From the NCBI GenBank assembly GCA_013339895.1, contig JABACO010000016.1, positions 3,863,767 to 3,927,766 on the forward strand: a stretch of DNA of 64,000 bases, written 5' to 3'. The notes below the pieces were generated by a model. That model searched no databases, was not told the DNA's origin, and saw only the letters and a list, made by a program, of their open reading frames with translations. Shown one piece after another: positions 1-13,200 of the stretch (position 1 is its first letter; each line of letters starts with the position of its first letter). A program made the position numbers and the translations under genes. This DNA is from Ephydatia muelleri (Eukaryota > Porifera > Demospongiae > Spongillida > Spongillidae).

Positions 1-165
1 TCCTTGCACATATGCAAGTTCCAACCAATATCTTCTTCGTGGTGGTCAAGGAATGCTTCCTAATAGTTAACATTTCCACCTACTCCAAAAACTTACCAGC
101 ATGCATGTGTGCACAGATGCTTAGACTGAGGTTACACTACACACTATACTTCCTTTAATACTCAC

Positions 166-345
166 CTATCATATGCTGTGAACCATAACATTCCAGAGGC
201 TCCTTTACGTTGTTGGAGGTAACTTCCAAATCATCATCATCATTGTACTCATTGCCGATAATCAATCCCGAGTCCAACCGGTTGGCGAGCTTAATCAGCT
301 TCTTCCTGTGGAAGAGAAGCTGTAGGCCTTCATTACGGTCCTGCG
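166..345 (-). CDS. Probable isolated exon on the minus strand, retroelement-like or unknown protein
   Basis: A 180-base open stretch on the minus strand has a strong acceptor (a poly-C tract then ACAG, just above 345) and a GTGAGT donor just below 166. It enters with two bases of a codon and leaves with one, so splicing keeps frame. The peptide contains RKKLIKLANRLDSG and an acidic NDDDD run. This resembles the KLIKLADRSEAGW-type segment I recall from many cnidarian and sponge gag-like zinc-knuckle proteins. No neighbouring exon was recognised, so the gene identity is open. Confidence 0.45.
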
Positions 346-1159
346 CTGTGGGGGGGGGGGGGGGGTAGGCTAGGCTGCTCCCTCTTCAAGTGGCTGGAGG
401 TGGAGGTCATAGGGTCCACCACTTTGTCAATGAAACACGACTTAATTTTCCATTTTACTGAATGAGAATGGTCTCTTCTCTTTGGCCACTGACTTCTGGT
501 TTTCACACTTTACTATTCGAGCTGACTGCATCGACCCTTCTGGATGTCCTGCAACTTTGCATCCAGGAGGATGCACCACTGCCTTCAGTCACTATTGACA
601 ACCAAAACATTACTAGAATGCTTAAAATTGTGACACTTCCTTTACTACCCATCTCCATGTGAGCATCACATGCCATCAACCAATCACATTCCGAAGGGAA
701 CTTAGTTTCTGTAATTCACCCTGTTCAAACACCAGAAACGTGTATTTATATAATATCTGGTTTTTATATTATTAAATTAACATTAATTTTGTTTCCATAT
801 ATATTTTTATCAAAAGAATGGGCTTGGTGTCGGTATTGGGATAGTAAAATTCTTTGCCAACCGACCTGCTGTCAGAACATAAGGGTCATACAAATCGATA
901 TACATTATTGGGCAATGTACTGTAACAGGGCATCATTGCTTATTTGAAGTGATTTATTTATCCCACATGGCATCATTGTTTACACGTGAGATGACGACTC
1001 AGTGTATAATTAAATGTATTAGTTGGATTATATAACTGCATCAATGTGTGCAACGACAGTGATTTGCATGTAATTTATATTGTCCAACTTATTCTTAATG
1101 TTATAGATATATTGTTTGCATGTGTTGCATGACTAACTTGTACACGATGGTATTTACAG
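346..1159. other. No recognisable gene; poly-G tract at left edge
   Basis: A run of 16 G lies at 350-365. The rest is AT-rich sequence without a supported exon. It is presumably a midasin intron upstream of the first exon seen here. Confidence 0.5.
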
Positions 1160-1240
1160 ACACCATATTTCAAGGATCCTGGAATGTTTGTTGAGCTCAT
1201 ATATGTGAGTAGGTTGAGATCTGCTGACTTGCGTTTAAAG
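1160..1240 (+). CDS. MDN1: midasin exon 1 of window
   Basis: 27 codons, phase 0 at both ends, acceptor TTTACAG, donor GTAAGG. DPGMFVELIYVSRLRS matches the end of AAA5, just before AAA6. Confidence 0.9.
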
Positions 1241-4200
1241 GTAAGGTCTAGAATGGAAGTGTACACATGTATATTAAGTTATAATGTAATGATTGCCTAT
1301 TTATAGGTTCGGACACTGTTTGAAGTTGTGTTCAGCTGTTCTAGTGACAATCCACTTTATCCTCCTCCAACTACATTGGGAAGCCATTTTCATGTCAATA
1401 GAAAAATGTTGCAGGTTTGTCTAGGCGTGTGCATGTGTGAACTATGTACAGTAATGGGTTGCAGATGTATAACCTATAGAGTTTGATAGATATGATTTCT
1501 GCATCCTGTAGGGAGCATATGCCTCTGCCTCATGGTCAGTCACTACACACCTGTTGACATTAAATTATTTATGTATATTTCATATTGATTTAATTAGCTG
1601 ATTATTTAATGCAGGTATGAACAGCTTCAGTCCTGTCTATGCATAAAGAATTGTACATGTTTGAATCTGTATCAGATATATTGTTTGCTTCTATATACTG
1701 TGTGGATCATTGTACACTTACCATTTATGTACTCGCAGGTGGGGTACTCAACTTTTCCAAGAGGAAACTTTCATAGTGCTTTGTCAGAAGCACATGTGCT
1801 TGATGTTCTACACAACCAAATGCCATTCCTTGATGCTGTTCTGACTTGTATAAACATGGGATGGCTTTCTATTCTGGTATGAAATTGTTGTCTGAGGGAC
1901 CAAGGGTATACCTTGTTGAACGTATCTCAGCATTTTTTTTGTACATATGGATGATATACATGTATTTGGGTAAATCGTTTCGTGTAGTGGAATAAATAAT
2001 CATTCTGCTCCCATATTTTTGTTGCATAGGTTGGTTCAAGCTGTAGTGGAAAATCCTCTGTTGTGAGAGTACTTGCTGAATTGACTGGCAACAAGCTGGT
2101 CGAATTCCCAATGAATAGTGATGCAGACACCGCTGAGCTTCTAGGAGGCTTTGAACAGGTTCTGTTCTGTCCATAATTAGTTTTAATCACTTCTGTAGGT
2201 GTGCATATGTGAGATTTAATGAGACTCTTCTAACTTCACGTTTTTCTTGGAAGGAATAGTTTATGTGTGTGCCCGTCACTTCTTGCATGTTGTATTCATA
2301 GAGTGGTCTTGTTGATTACAATGTCTCAAGCAAATACAATTGTGAAACCCAAGATGTGGATTATATGTTTAATGCTTAAGGCTTTGTATAGTGTATGAGG
2401 CCATCATACATGTATAAAATATTGCTATATTACACATACTTGTACATTCCCGCTGAACTCATACATGTATAAAATATTGCTATATTACACATACTTGTAC
2501 ATTCCCGCTGAACTCTACTCATTTACAGCTTAACTGTTGGAGGCATTGTAGTAATTTTGCAAGTCTCATTACTGATGTGCTGAAAGATTTTCGAGGATTC
2601 GTGGTGAAAGAACTCTCATACAGCACAAACAATAAAAGAGTGACAATTTTGAGGTCGCTTGATGCCATTAACAATCTGCTCTCAAAGATTGCAGCCTATT
2701 TACCTGAAGGTACAGTGTAGCTAGCAGTGCTTCTGTGTTTATGTGTTCCCAGTAATAGATGTGCTGTATACTGTATTACACTCTTCGGTTAATATAATTA
2801 GTATGAGGAAAACTTCTTGATTTCATAAGTAGTAGACAAGAATGAGGATGATATGCATAAAACTATAATAATTTTCTTTGAACATTTTCTTCTTTGCTGT
2901 GATGCTGATTTGAAACTGTTTTTTCTGAAAAATGCTCCGTTTAGTGCAGGGTAGCTACAACTTCGCATCAAGAGTAGTTGTGTGTTCATCACATTAGTTT
3001 GTTTTTTTTAGTAATGTCTGGATGAAGTGTATTACGTTTAATTTTATTTCTTCAATCAAATTAACCACCATTATTTAGTTCAATACATTTGACCATTTCC
3101 AGTATTCACAGAATGGTTCTGATTTAATCTGGAGGGGTTAATCAATATAGAAATTATAAAGTATAAAAGGAGTGTGTCTGTATGTATGTGAGCACAGTAA
3201 TCTCTTGACTACCATGGAAGGTAGACCATTGATTCACTATATGTTATACACAATGAAATTATATTATTGCACATTATTGCAGTAAGTATGAAGGAAGACG
3301 TCTATAGTAAAGATATGACAGAAAAGCTTGTGGAACTGGAACGGATGATACAGAACATTTCAGAATTTTCACAGGAATTTGGTATCGAACCATTATATGG
3401 TATGTTCATCAGATCATATATACAGGGATTGCATTGATGACATTGGGCTATTCCTGCTTTAGAAACATTTTCTTTGTACACAATAGGAATGTTTATTACA
3501 TTGCATCTTGATGCATGTCAACACAATGTTTGTGTCAGGGCACCTTCTGTTCAAAATTTAAGACCTCTTCTACTGTGATCACTGCCTGGGGACGGGGGAA
3601 ATGGTGCACTACAAAATGCAGTAATATTAATGTAAATTTCTCCAGATATACAGTATTTGAAAGAGGAGTTGCAAAAGCTTAACAATCTGATATTACAAGA
3701 TCGAGCACCTGGGCAGTTTGAATGGGTTGATAGCTCTTTGGTGAAAGCTTTGAAGTTTGGCCACTGGTTATTCATTTCAAACGCAAACTTCTGCAGGTTA
3801 GTATTTGAGTTATGCATCAAAGTATTGTAGAGACAGCTAAAGTGTATCCACTTTTCTGCATTACCATCTCAAATTTCTTCCCAATTTTACATACTGCTAG
3901 CAGCTCCCGGCAGGATGCCAAATCAAATAATCACCCTTTAATTTTGCATTGTGGGATGATATGACCTTTCAAAGTGGTGGCCTTTTGCATTTTTTGTACT
4001 ATGCCTCCTCTCTTGTACAAATTACAGTTGTTGCATTCATGTGATCTAGTGAACAATTTTAGTATCAATCGAAAGCTCTAACCATGGGGTATTAGAATAG
4101 CAGAAAGGTTCATACAATTTATTAACAATATGAGTTTGCCGCCACATCCACTTGTGTCTGTTTGGTTCATGAGTACATGGCCAATCCAAATTGCACTAAA

Positions 4201-7200
4201 ATTACACCACATCAACTTCATTGCATGGGTAGTTGGTGTGAAATAATTTAGAGTGGGATGGCCATGGAATCACGTGGGACACGAAGAAATGGTATTGTTT
4301 AGGAGTATTACCTGGGCATTTCAAAGAAAGGTAACAAACTGAGATGCCATGCTGTATAAATATTATGTGGATAGTCAGCAGATTCTAGCTACAAAGATAA
4401 CAGTTTACTACAAGCTGCTGACTATCCAACATAATCTGTATAAACAGTTTATACATACCTTTCTTTGAAATGCCTAGGTTATGCTTCTACAAAATACCAT
4501 TTCTTAGTGTCCCATGTGATTCCATGGCCATCCCACCCTAAACATTTTCACACCAACTACCCATGGCAATGAAGTTGATATGGTGGATTTGGATTGGCCA
4601 TGTACTCATGAACCAAACAGGCACAAGTGGATGGGGCGGCAAACTCATATAGTTAATAAATGTTATGAACCTTTCTGCTATTCTAATACTCCTGGTTACA
4701 ACTTTCAATTGATACTAAAATTGCTTACTAGATCACATGAATGCAACAACTGTAATTTGTACAAGAGAGGAGGCATAGTACAAAAAATGCAAAAGGCCAC
4801 CACTTTGAAAGTCATATCATCCCAACAATGCAAAATTAAAGGATGATTATTTGAATTTGGCATCCTGCTGGGGGTTGCTAGCAGTGTGTAAAGTTGGGAA
4901 GAAATTTGAGATGGTAGTGCAGAAAAGTGGTACACTTGAGCTGGATTGTCTCTGTACTGATAAATTTGTCGATACATTCATGTTTGCACTATGGTATAAC
5001 CTACACTAATGCATGTGTATTGGGATGTTGTTACATGGTAAAAACGTTTTTGCGTTAAAGGTTTACATTTTAACCGTCAAGCACATGCATTACTATCTAC
5101 CTAATGTCATTAAAGCCTGCGTTATCATCAATGCTGTAGTTGTGATTAATGATTGCTATTTCAATTCAAACTTGCATTCCCATGTAGCTAACTGCAGTTT
5201 GGCTTACCCCATTATTGGTGCATTTATCAGTTAGTCTTGTCCCTCTCTCTATGCTGATGGATGATGATGGTTTTGGTTGATAAGCTATATCCATTTAGTG
5301 CACAATAATTCAAGGTCTTCCTTAATGTGGTATTGTGGTAGGAAATAGTTCATCAGATATTGCATTATATGATATAAGGACACACTAATAAAGTTGGTCT
5401 AGAGAAATAGTCAAGGCAGCAAGTCTCACATGTTACACAGAGCAGCCAAGTAGTGTTAACAAAATTGTGAATGAACAAAATGAAACATGACATTCCCTGG
5501 CTGACTGCTGGCAAAAATGAGAGGCAAGGGCAGGAATATCCCACAAGCCTGTGTACTGGGGGATTGTCATGTAACTGATGCTCAAGGATGGCTCGGTCCC
5601 TGCTTGTTCATGGTGGCGACTAGTTTAGCCTGCATCAGACAATGTCACAGCAGCTGATTCTGCCATGTATGTAGTCTTCTGTTTGTAATTGGATATTTTT
5701 AGATTTTCAAGTGTTTGCTTCAGTCCTGCCATTTTGTTATAGATACAGTTTTGGTATTAGATCTATCATGTATTCATTTGTGTATTCATGTATCAGAGCT
5801 GTATATATCAGAGCTGTTATTGCATGATTTTCCTCAGTCCTTCAGTTCTGGACAGGCTGAATGCGTTATTGGAACCAGGAGGAGTTTTGACAGTTGATGA
5901 GAGAGGAATAGTTGGAAACGATATCCCAACAATTAGACCTCATCCCAATTTCAGGTATCGTATTTTCAGTGGTTCACCTCATCTTTATTATTGTTCACTA
6001 CTAGGCTATTTTTAGCAATGGATCCTGCGTATGGAGAACTCTCCAGGGCCATGCGAAATAGGGGAATTGAAATTTACTTCTTGTCACAGAAAGTATGTGA
6101 TGTGCATGGATGCCTTATGCATTGTTCATATTAGACCTAGCTCAGAAATCATAATCTTATTTTTGCATACTTCAAATAAACGACTTGTCATTTTTGCATG
6201 CGATTGTACTTTAATATCATTAGAGTTCTTCATGTACATTTCTCCCAGTACGTGGACAGATGCGTTTTTATTATAATTTTTGTATGGGTGCAGGACCATA
6301 TACTGGGTCTTGACTCTAGAATCTGCATGATAGGGACCTCCCAGTGACCTTTGAGATTGACTGAGTTGTGAAATCCATGTTTTGATACAAATCAGCTCAA
6401 GTATTTGGTTGGGCCAACAATAATCAGCGCATATTTAAATAGTCCCATCTGCGTTCATATTTGGGAGGAATCTGCTCATTTTCATTCGTCAACGTTACTC
6501 CTTGTCTTTAGGACTGCAATTGTGCTGAGAATACTGTTGGCCAATGTATGCCATTATCAAACAAGGTTATGACCATACCGGAAAGTGTAGTGTGTCCAGA
6601 AGTGGCCATCATGAAGGCTCATTGCTCATCTCTCCTCACTACTCTTCAAGGAAGGTGAATTGATTTATGCTACACTAACAATTATCACAAAAATTATTAC
6701 CAAAATTATTACAATGTTTTTTTATTTGATGAACCATAAACTTCTCTGCAGTTCTACGATTCAAAAACAAGTTGCCATAAGTGTAAGTAATTTTTACACA
6801 CCTTTTATGCCAAGATGTAGTATCAAATTGTGATGCACTCAGTTGTCACTATGTTTTATTGCACTGTTTATTTATGTTTATGAAATGTATTAGAATTCCT
6901 ACCATTAGCTTAAGTATGCAATTTATTTTGACATAGAGAAACATGAAAGCATCCTTTTGTTGATGTGTATGATTTACAATGATGTATTTCCATACTCTTC
7001 ACCATCACCACTATCACAATCACTACCACCACCACCATCATCTATAATAGGTCATTCAAATGTTAACGATGCATAATGCCAGTTATTGTTTTAGGGGTGA
7101 CATTTATAATACGAGGGGGTGAAATGTACATTTATGTAACTGTTAATAGCTTTATGTCCTTGAAATTCCTCACAATTGTGCACTTTTGTATTCATTCCGT

Positions 7201-10200
7201 TTTACACTCTTATTGATTAGGACATTCATCGAATTAGCAGTGAACTGGCTGTATTCACAGCAATGGCATCTTGTAGTGATCATCACATTCGACTTAATGT
7301 TTTGCAACAAATGAATACCTTTCTAAAGCATTTACCAGAACTGAGATTGGAAGTTCAGAGTGCATTTATAGGACTGAAAGGGACGATGGGGGATGCTAAA
7401 GCTGTGGAGCTAATGAACTACTGGACAACACACACAGGTGTGATGGAATGGTGCCATTTGTAATTAATATACAATGGGCCTTTAATGTCTAATGTCCTGA
7501 TCATCATCCTAGGTACATTTGTACACCTAGATGTACAGACATTCAGAATAACGTCACTTTGTTACTGTGCACCTAAACTGAAATCCTACAGCATAGGCAC
7601 ATTTGTCATGCATTTTTCTAGTTCTTTCTAAAGTTATAATCAGTTTGCCAAAGTGAAGTTCCTCAAATTGCGCATTCAAAGGACTGCACGTAGGATTACG
7701 CCCAGAGCTAAAAATAGATGACAAACTGTATGTGCTGTTGGATTTCAGTTCTGGTGCACAATAACAAAGTGGCATTATTCATTATTCTGCATGTCTGTAC
7801 ATATAGGTGTACAAATGTACCCCTCAGGGTGACACCCAGGACATTAGACATTAAGGTGCTCTACAGAAACTTTGCTTTTGTGTTGAACATCTCTTTGTTC
7901 TATTTTTTCATGTGAATTGTCCTACTATTAGCTGATGTCGATCTGTGTGTTGGCAGCATTTGCAGTAATCCTCTTATTACACTGAAAACTTCAAACAATG
8001 CACCCTTAAGAACTGCAGCAGAACTGTAAGCAGTCTTTGTGTATTGAAAGTGTATTGAGCATTGAGACCTAGATAGGGGCTGAAATGTACTGAGAATCTG
8101 CATGAAAACTGATAAAAGTAATGGCAAGTAATTGGGTTGGCAGAATGTGTGCAATGCTTCTCACACTGTGTGGTATGTCACGCAGCCTGACTTGGCAATT
8201 GACACATTATGCATTTTGCATTCAGTGTACTTTTATCAACTAGTAACAGCTATGTTACAAGTGCTGTACAGTGTAGCTATGCCGAACATTGTTAGGCTAG
8301 TCACAGCACTAAATTATAGACATCATAAAATGGGTCAGTTTCCGAGAAAATGAGCCTTCGCTATATATATATATAAGTTATAAAAATCATTCACGTTTGA
8401 ATCGCTATAACTTCCGAACGGTACACGCCATTGACTTCCTATTTTCAACACTTCATACTACACCATTTCTCTACGGTAAAATACTTTTTGGGGTCTTGCA
8501 CTTGCTCCGTGCCTGTATTGCAACGTCCGATATCCCACAAGGTATGAACCCGTCATAACTTTCGGCAGGAGTAATCAAATCGCTTCAAATTCGGTATGTA
8601 GATAGAGAGGTCCTATACCTATCGATTTGTTCTGTTCGTTAATTTTTATGCCATCTGTTACGGAGATACAGTTGAATAAACTACGTGCACGTTTTCCCGC
8701 TTGATTCGCGCCAATGTAATAATCCCCGCCTCCCCATACATTGAGCGGAGCGCAATTTGCCCAAATCATTGGCGCGAAACGAGCGCGAAAATGTGCACGT
8801 AGTTTGTTCAACTGTATCTCCGTAACGGATTGCATAAAAATTAACGAACAGAACAAATAGATAGATATAGGACCTCTCCACCTACAAACCGAATTTGAAG
8901 CGATTTGATTACTCCTACAGAAAGTTATGGCGGGTTTGAACCCGGTGGGGTATCGAACGTTGCAATACTGGCAAGGAGCAAGTGCAAGACCCCAAAACAT
9001 ATTCTGCCATAGAGAAATGGTGTGGTATGAAGTGTTGAAAATAGGATGTTGATGGCATGTACCGTTCGGAAGTTATAGCGATTCAAACGTGAATGATTTT
9101 TATAACTTTTATATATATATATAGCGAAGGCTCATTTTCTCGGAAACTGACCCAAATGTTGTTAAATGTACAGCTTGATGTGCATTGCTCTATTTTCAGG
9201 TGGCTGTACAAATTGAAATTAAAAACTATGCAAGCTCTAATACAGGAACACTGTGGATTAGGTGTTGTGCAGTCTCTACTACAGGCTTCATGTGCTGCCC
9301 ACGATGGTAATTACCTGTCATTACATTACATGTATTTTATTCACTTACATACAAATTGCCCGTTTCTTCATCGTTCGGTTTTAGGATCAATTCCTTTAGA
9401 TTATCTTGAAGACATCAGCCTGCTGGCCTTGTATCCATTTGTTCTTACTTTTGTGAAGGCTTTGGCTGAAAATTCCATTCAGCCTGAATGTGTGGAGGCT
9501 ATCAAGGTATGGTACAGTGCAGGTATTTTATCTTCCCCTCAACTCCCTTCCCAACTAACCATAAGGAAAATTTTTTCAAATTTTTTGGCTTATTTTTTAT
9601 TCAACAGTTGCAAACAGCATTTGAGTGGTTTGTTTCACTTTTACGACTTGCAATGGTACCAGGGACTACATTGTCAGATGTGGCAGTTGCTGTTGACTTT
9701 TGCAGTGAGGAGAGCTTTCAAATCCTGGTCTCTACACTTAGTGCCAGGTACACTCAGCTGTGTGGGGGAGTATAAGTCAATTTTTCTAGATCCATGTGTA
9801 TATAGTCAATTAAATTTAGTAGTAATATTTAATAGTAATGCCACACTGGTAGGAAAGTTATACTGTGTTGTCCTCTACTGTCACAAATTAGTTATGTTGC
9901 CTCTATGTAGTAGACACAAGATGGTGTTTGGTCAGAGCCACTAAGAATAAATATAGACACATTCAGTACTCCAACAGTACCATGATTCTGAGGAATGCTA
10001 CGAGTTGTGGTGATTATGTTGGACTGTAATATGATTATGTTTAGTCTAATGTTTTCACCCTCATGTCATGTTGTTTATCTCCATGATTAGAAATTGCTGT
10101 GTGTACATACCGTTGCATCTCACTAGAACCCATAAAGTCACCTAGAGCTAAGCTCCCAATGTGTGCAGATGTCAGGATACATCAGTTGTGACCGAATTGT

Positions 10201-13200
10201 CATTAAAAAGACTCGTTTCATGGGGATGCTGAAATGATTTACTTGTGTATATGTTGTCAACTCATGTTCTGCAGTCAGTGAAAAGATTTTGTGTGCCTCT
10301 TAAGCCCAGATGTTTTCAAAGAGATGACAATTTTTTTGTACCCAAAGTGATTGTGCAGCTGTTACTGATGAGATTGAAAAACTGAAGAGGATGAAAATGC
10401 TTCTGTTTCAAGGACAGCTTCTTGCATCTTGGAAGTCTATGATGGGCCATCGGCTACCACAATGCTCAGAAGAAGCTTTTTCAGTTCTGGTTGGCACCTT
10501 TGTTGTAACTACATTCCCTTTAATTATATCTAACTCTCCACAGAAAGAGATTTATTTGAAGGACAAAATGCTTTGTATAAATATCGGCAATAGTGATGAT
10601 GATGCTGTAGTTCAGTCACGAAGAGAGCATGGTGCTTTGCTTGTTCAGCTCTATAACGGACAGAAGTGCATGCTTGCAGGTATGGTTTCAAAATGACAAT
10701 CAGGATTTTGTGCTTTCATCTAAAATGGAGGTAATAATAACTGTACTTATGGTCCATTTATTGATTCAGCAATTTTCGGCATTGAGTAAAAATATACATG
10801 TAATATTGTGTGTATTATTATTTTGTACCAGATAGTAAAACATTGCCTACCAGAGTTCAAATTACATCCGTACAGCTAGGCATCAATGGTCAATGACAGG
10901 CATACAATTTGCTATCTATTCTTTGCAGACACAGGCATGAAAACAGAGGGACTACTAATATCACAAGTGAATTCGAATATATCTAGTGATATGATTGTAG
11001 CTAAAGATCTTAAGCCAGCTACATGTGTCCTTGCACAAATGGTCATAGCATTCCTGGAGAATGGGTGAGTTTATACTAAGCACGTGTCTTGAATAACTTG
11101 CACTGTTGTTTTAGAGCTTATCCTGAGCTGAATTCAATCGATTCTTTGCTTGCGTATTGTTTGAAGCTCAGCTTTGTGGACATCAACCACCTTGAACCTC
11201 TATTTGTACTTCAAGCAAAGGCAGGAGTAAGTTCACATTGTGTGATCATGATTATTTGTGTGTACCACACATCACATTGACGAAAGAATCGCATTAATGT
11301 AACTCAAATTTATTCTGAAGGTGAAATTCTAAAATACGTACAGGTTGTTAAGTGTCAGTCATAATATTTGATCATGGATCAGCATGGCTGCATTTCAGTT
11401 TCAGTTTATCAAATTGTGTATATAACTTTGTACATCACCTAATTCAACTACCACATACTGTGTAAAGTATTGGAATCATGTATAACTTGTAATCATATCA
11501 CATGGTTGCAGTACTCCATGACCTGACTCTCTTGGCTGCCAGCTTCATTTGATTTAATGGCCTCTAGCAATCCTTCAATTTTGTGCGGAGAACATGTACT
11601 TAACCATCAAAACTGAGCACATTTTCAAAAGCAAAGGGAAAGCATAGTTACAAATGCAGTATTCAATTGCTTGATTTTAGTAGGCAGGCCATGGACATAA
11701 CAACTGTTTGTGCTCAGGATAATGTAGAAGATGAGTAGAATGAGCTTTGTAATTGTAACTGTGTGTACGGTCAGAACTGGGAGTAGTCTGTCATCCACCC
11801 CACTTGTGAAATAGTCTGTAATGAGTGTGGATGATGAAAATCTGCATGTGTTTTCAATGTATATGCAGAATCTGAAGGAGTTCTTTCCACAACTACTAAC
11901 TTCATGTACACTGAGTGGATATCGTATTGGATCATTCACGCAAGCTGTCCATGGAAATAACTGTGTTGGGCCACTCATTTATCAAGTGAGACTTTTAACA
12001 TATTATATTTCTTAGTGATAATTGTTTATCTTATTGCAGAACGATTTCAGTGGCTTTTGCTTTGAGCTTCTATCTCCCGAGAAATCTCAGCCTGCTATGT
12101 CAGTTGGAAATTTTCGAGACAAGATGAATGACATATCTAAAGTTCTACAGCAACTTTGGATTAATGGTTCAACTAATATCTGCAGCTTTGCTTTTTGCAG
12201 GTAAGGTATTATTTTCAGCAGTTGACAGTAGATGAGTCACATAAATGTCTCTCCCTCAGGAATTTAGTCAGGCCTTGATTATATTTTGACATTAGTTGAA
12301 TAAGTTGTGGCTGCATAAGCACAAATTGCCTTTGATTCCCATCTCATGACAGCAAGTAAAACTCATGCAGCTACAATGTATTCATGTGATGCCAAATACA
12401 ATCATGACCAGGCTAAATATATACTCTATGTCAATGTTACAAAGCAGCTGTGTATGTGCAATTACTATGGGACAACGACTAGCCCTGTCAAAAATTTTCT
12501 AGGCCTTGCAGCAATAATCTACGCTATCTCCCTCATGATTACAGAAACCATGAATTCTTTTGATTTGGATCGAAGTTATGCATGGGAATGTTTAGTAATT
12601 TCAGTTATCAGACCTTGTCTGTACAATCATTGTTGTTTCCAAAACAGCAGCAAAATGTCTTCAAAACAAAATGTTTTGTCCAGGGTGTTCGAAATCTGAA
12701 GAAGCATGCATAGCTGATTCATTCTATGTTGAATTTGTGGTTGTGGGAGATAGGGGAGGTTAATAGACTGCACATTATAGTCATAGTCTGCTTTGTAATC
12801 CATTTATGTGTAGTTATGTGTAGTACTGGAGGGGGGGGGGGGGGAAGGTGGTCCTGTAACTAAGGTTTGACTTTTACCTACACCTGTACTTCCATTCCAA
12901 AGTTTAGTGTTGGACTTGTGGCCAACTACATTAATGTTGTAATTGCAACATTGCTTCTTTTTTTTTTTTAATACAGTCACACAGAGCTGAGGTTGTTTCA
13001 GTTAGTGATACAGGCAACTATTTCTGCGTTGGCTCAGTGCATTGTATTTCAAAGAGAAGATACAGAGCTGGACTACAATAGCTTGTCACCTGAGAGAATA
13101 AAGCAAATTTTCGAAAAAGCTGCAACAATGTTGCCTGGGAGTCCTGTTTTACGAACACTAGATGTGGCTGGAGACCATCTTGTGGCAGCCTATACCATTG

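Larger units (their letters stand above)
7438..9199. other. intron with two palindromic elements; one midasin exon probably unfound
   Basis: It contains the TTAA-flanked foldback (7482-7854) and the 824-bp MITE (8331-9154). A phase mismatch predicts a hidden exon with length of 3n+1. None could be placed. Confidence 0.5.

Noticed and set aside
4580-4977. Open frames of about 90 codons on both strands
   Set aside because: They lie in the right arm of the 1.1 kb palindrome and mirror each other. No family resemblance.
9093-9944. Longest open frame in the gene body, 283 codons on the plus strand
   Set aside because: It runs through exon 13, an intron and exon 14 and then on past exon 14's donor in the wrong frame. 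Only the listed exons match midasin.
12346-12699. 117-codon plus-strand open frame
   Set aside because: It lies in an intron whose flanking exons join in phase, and shows no recognisable motif.
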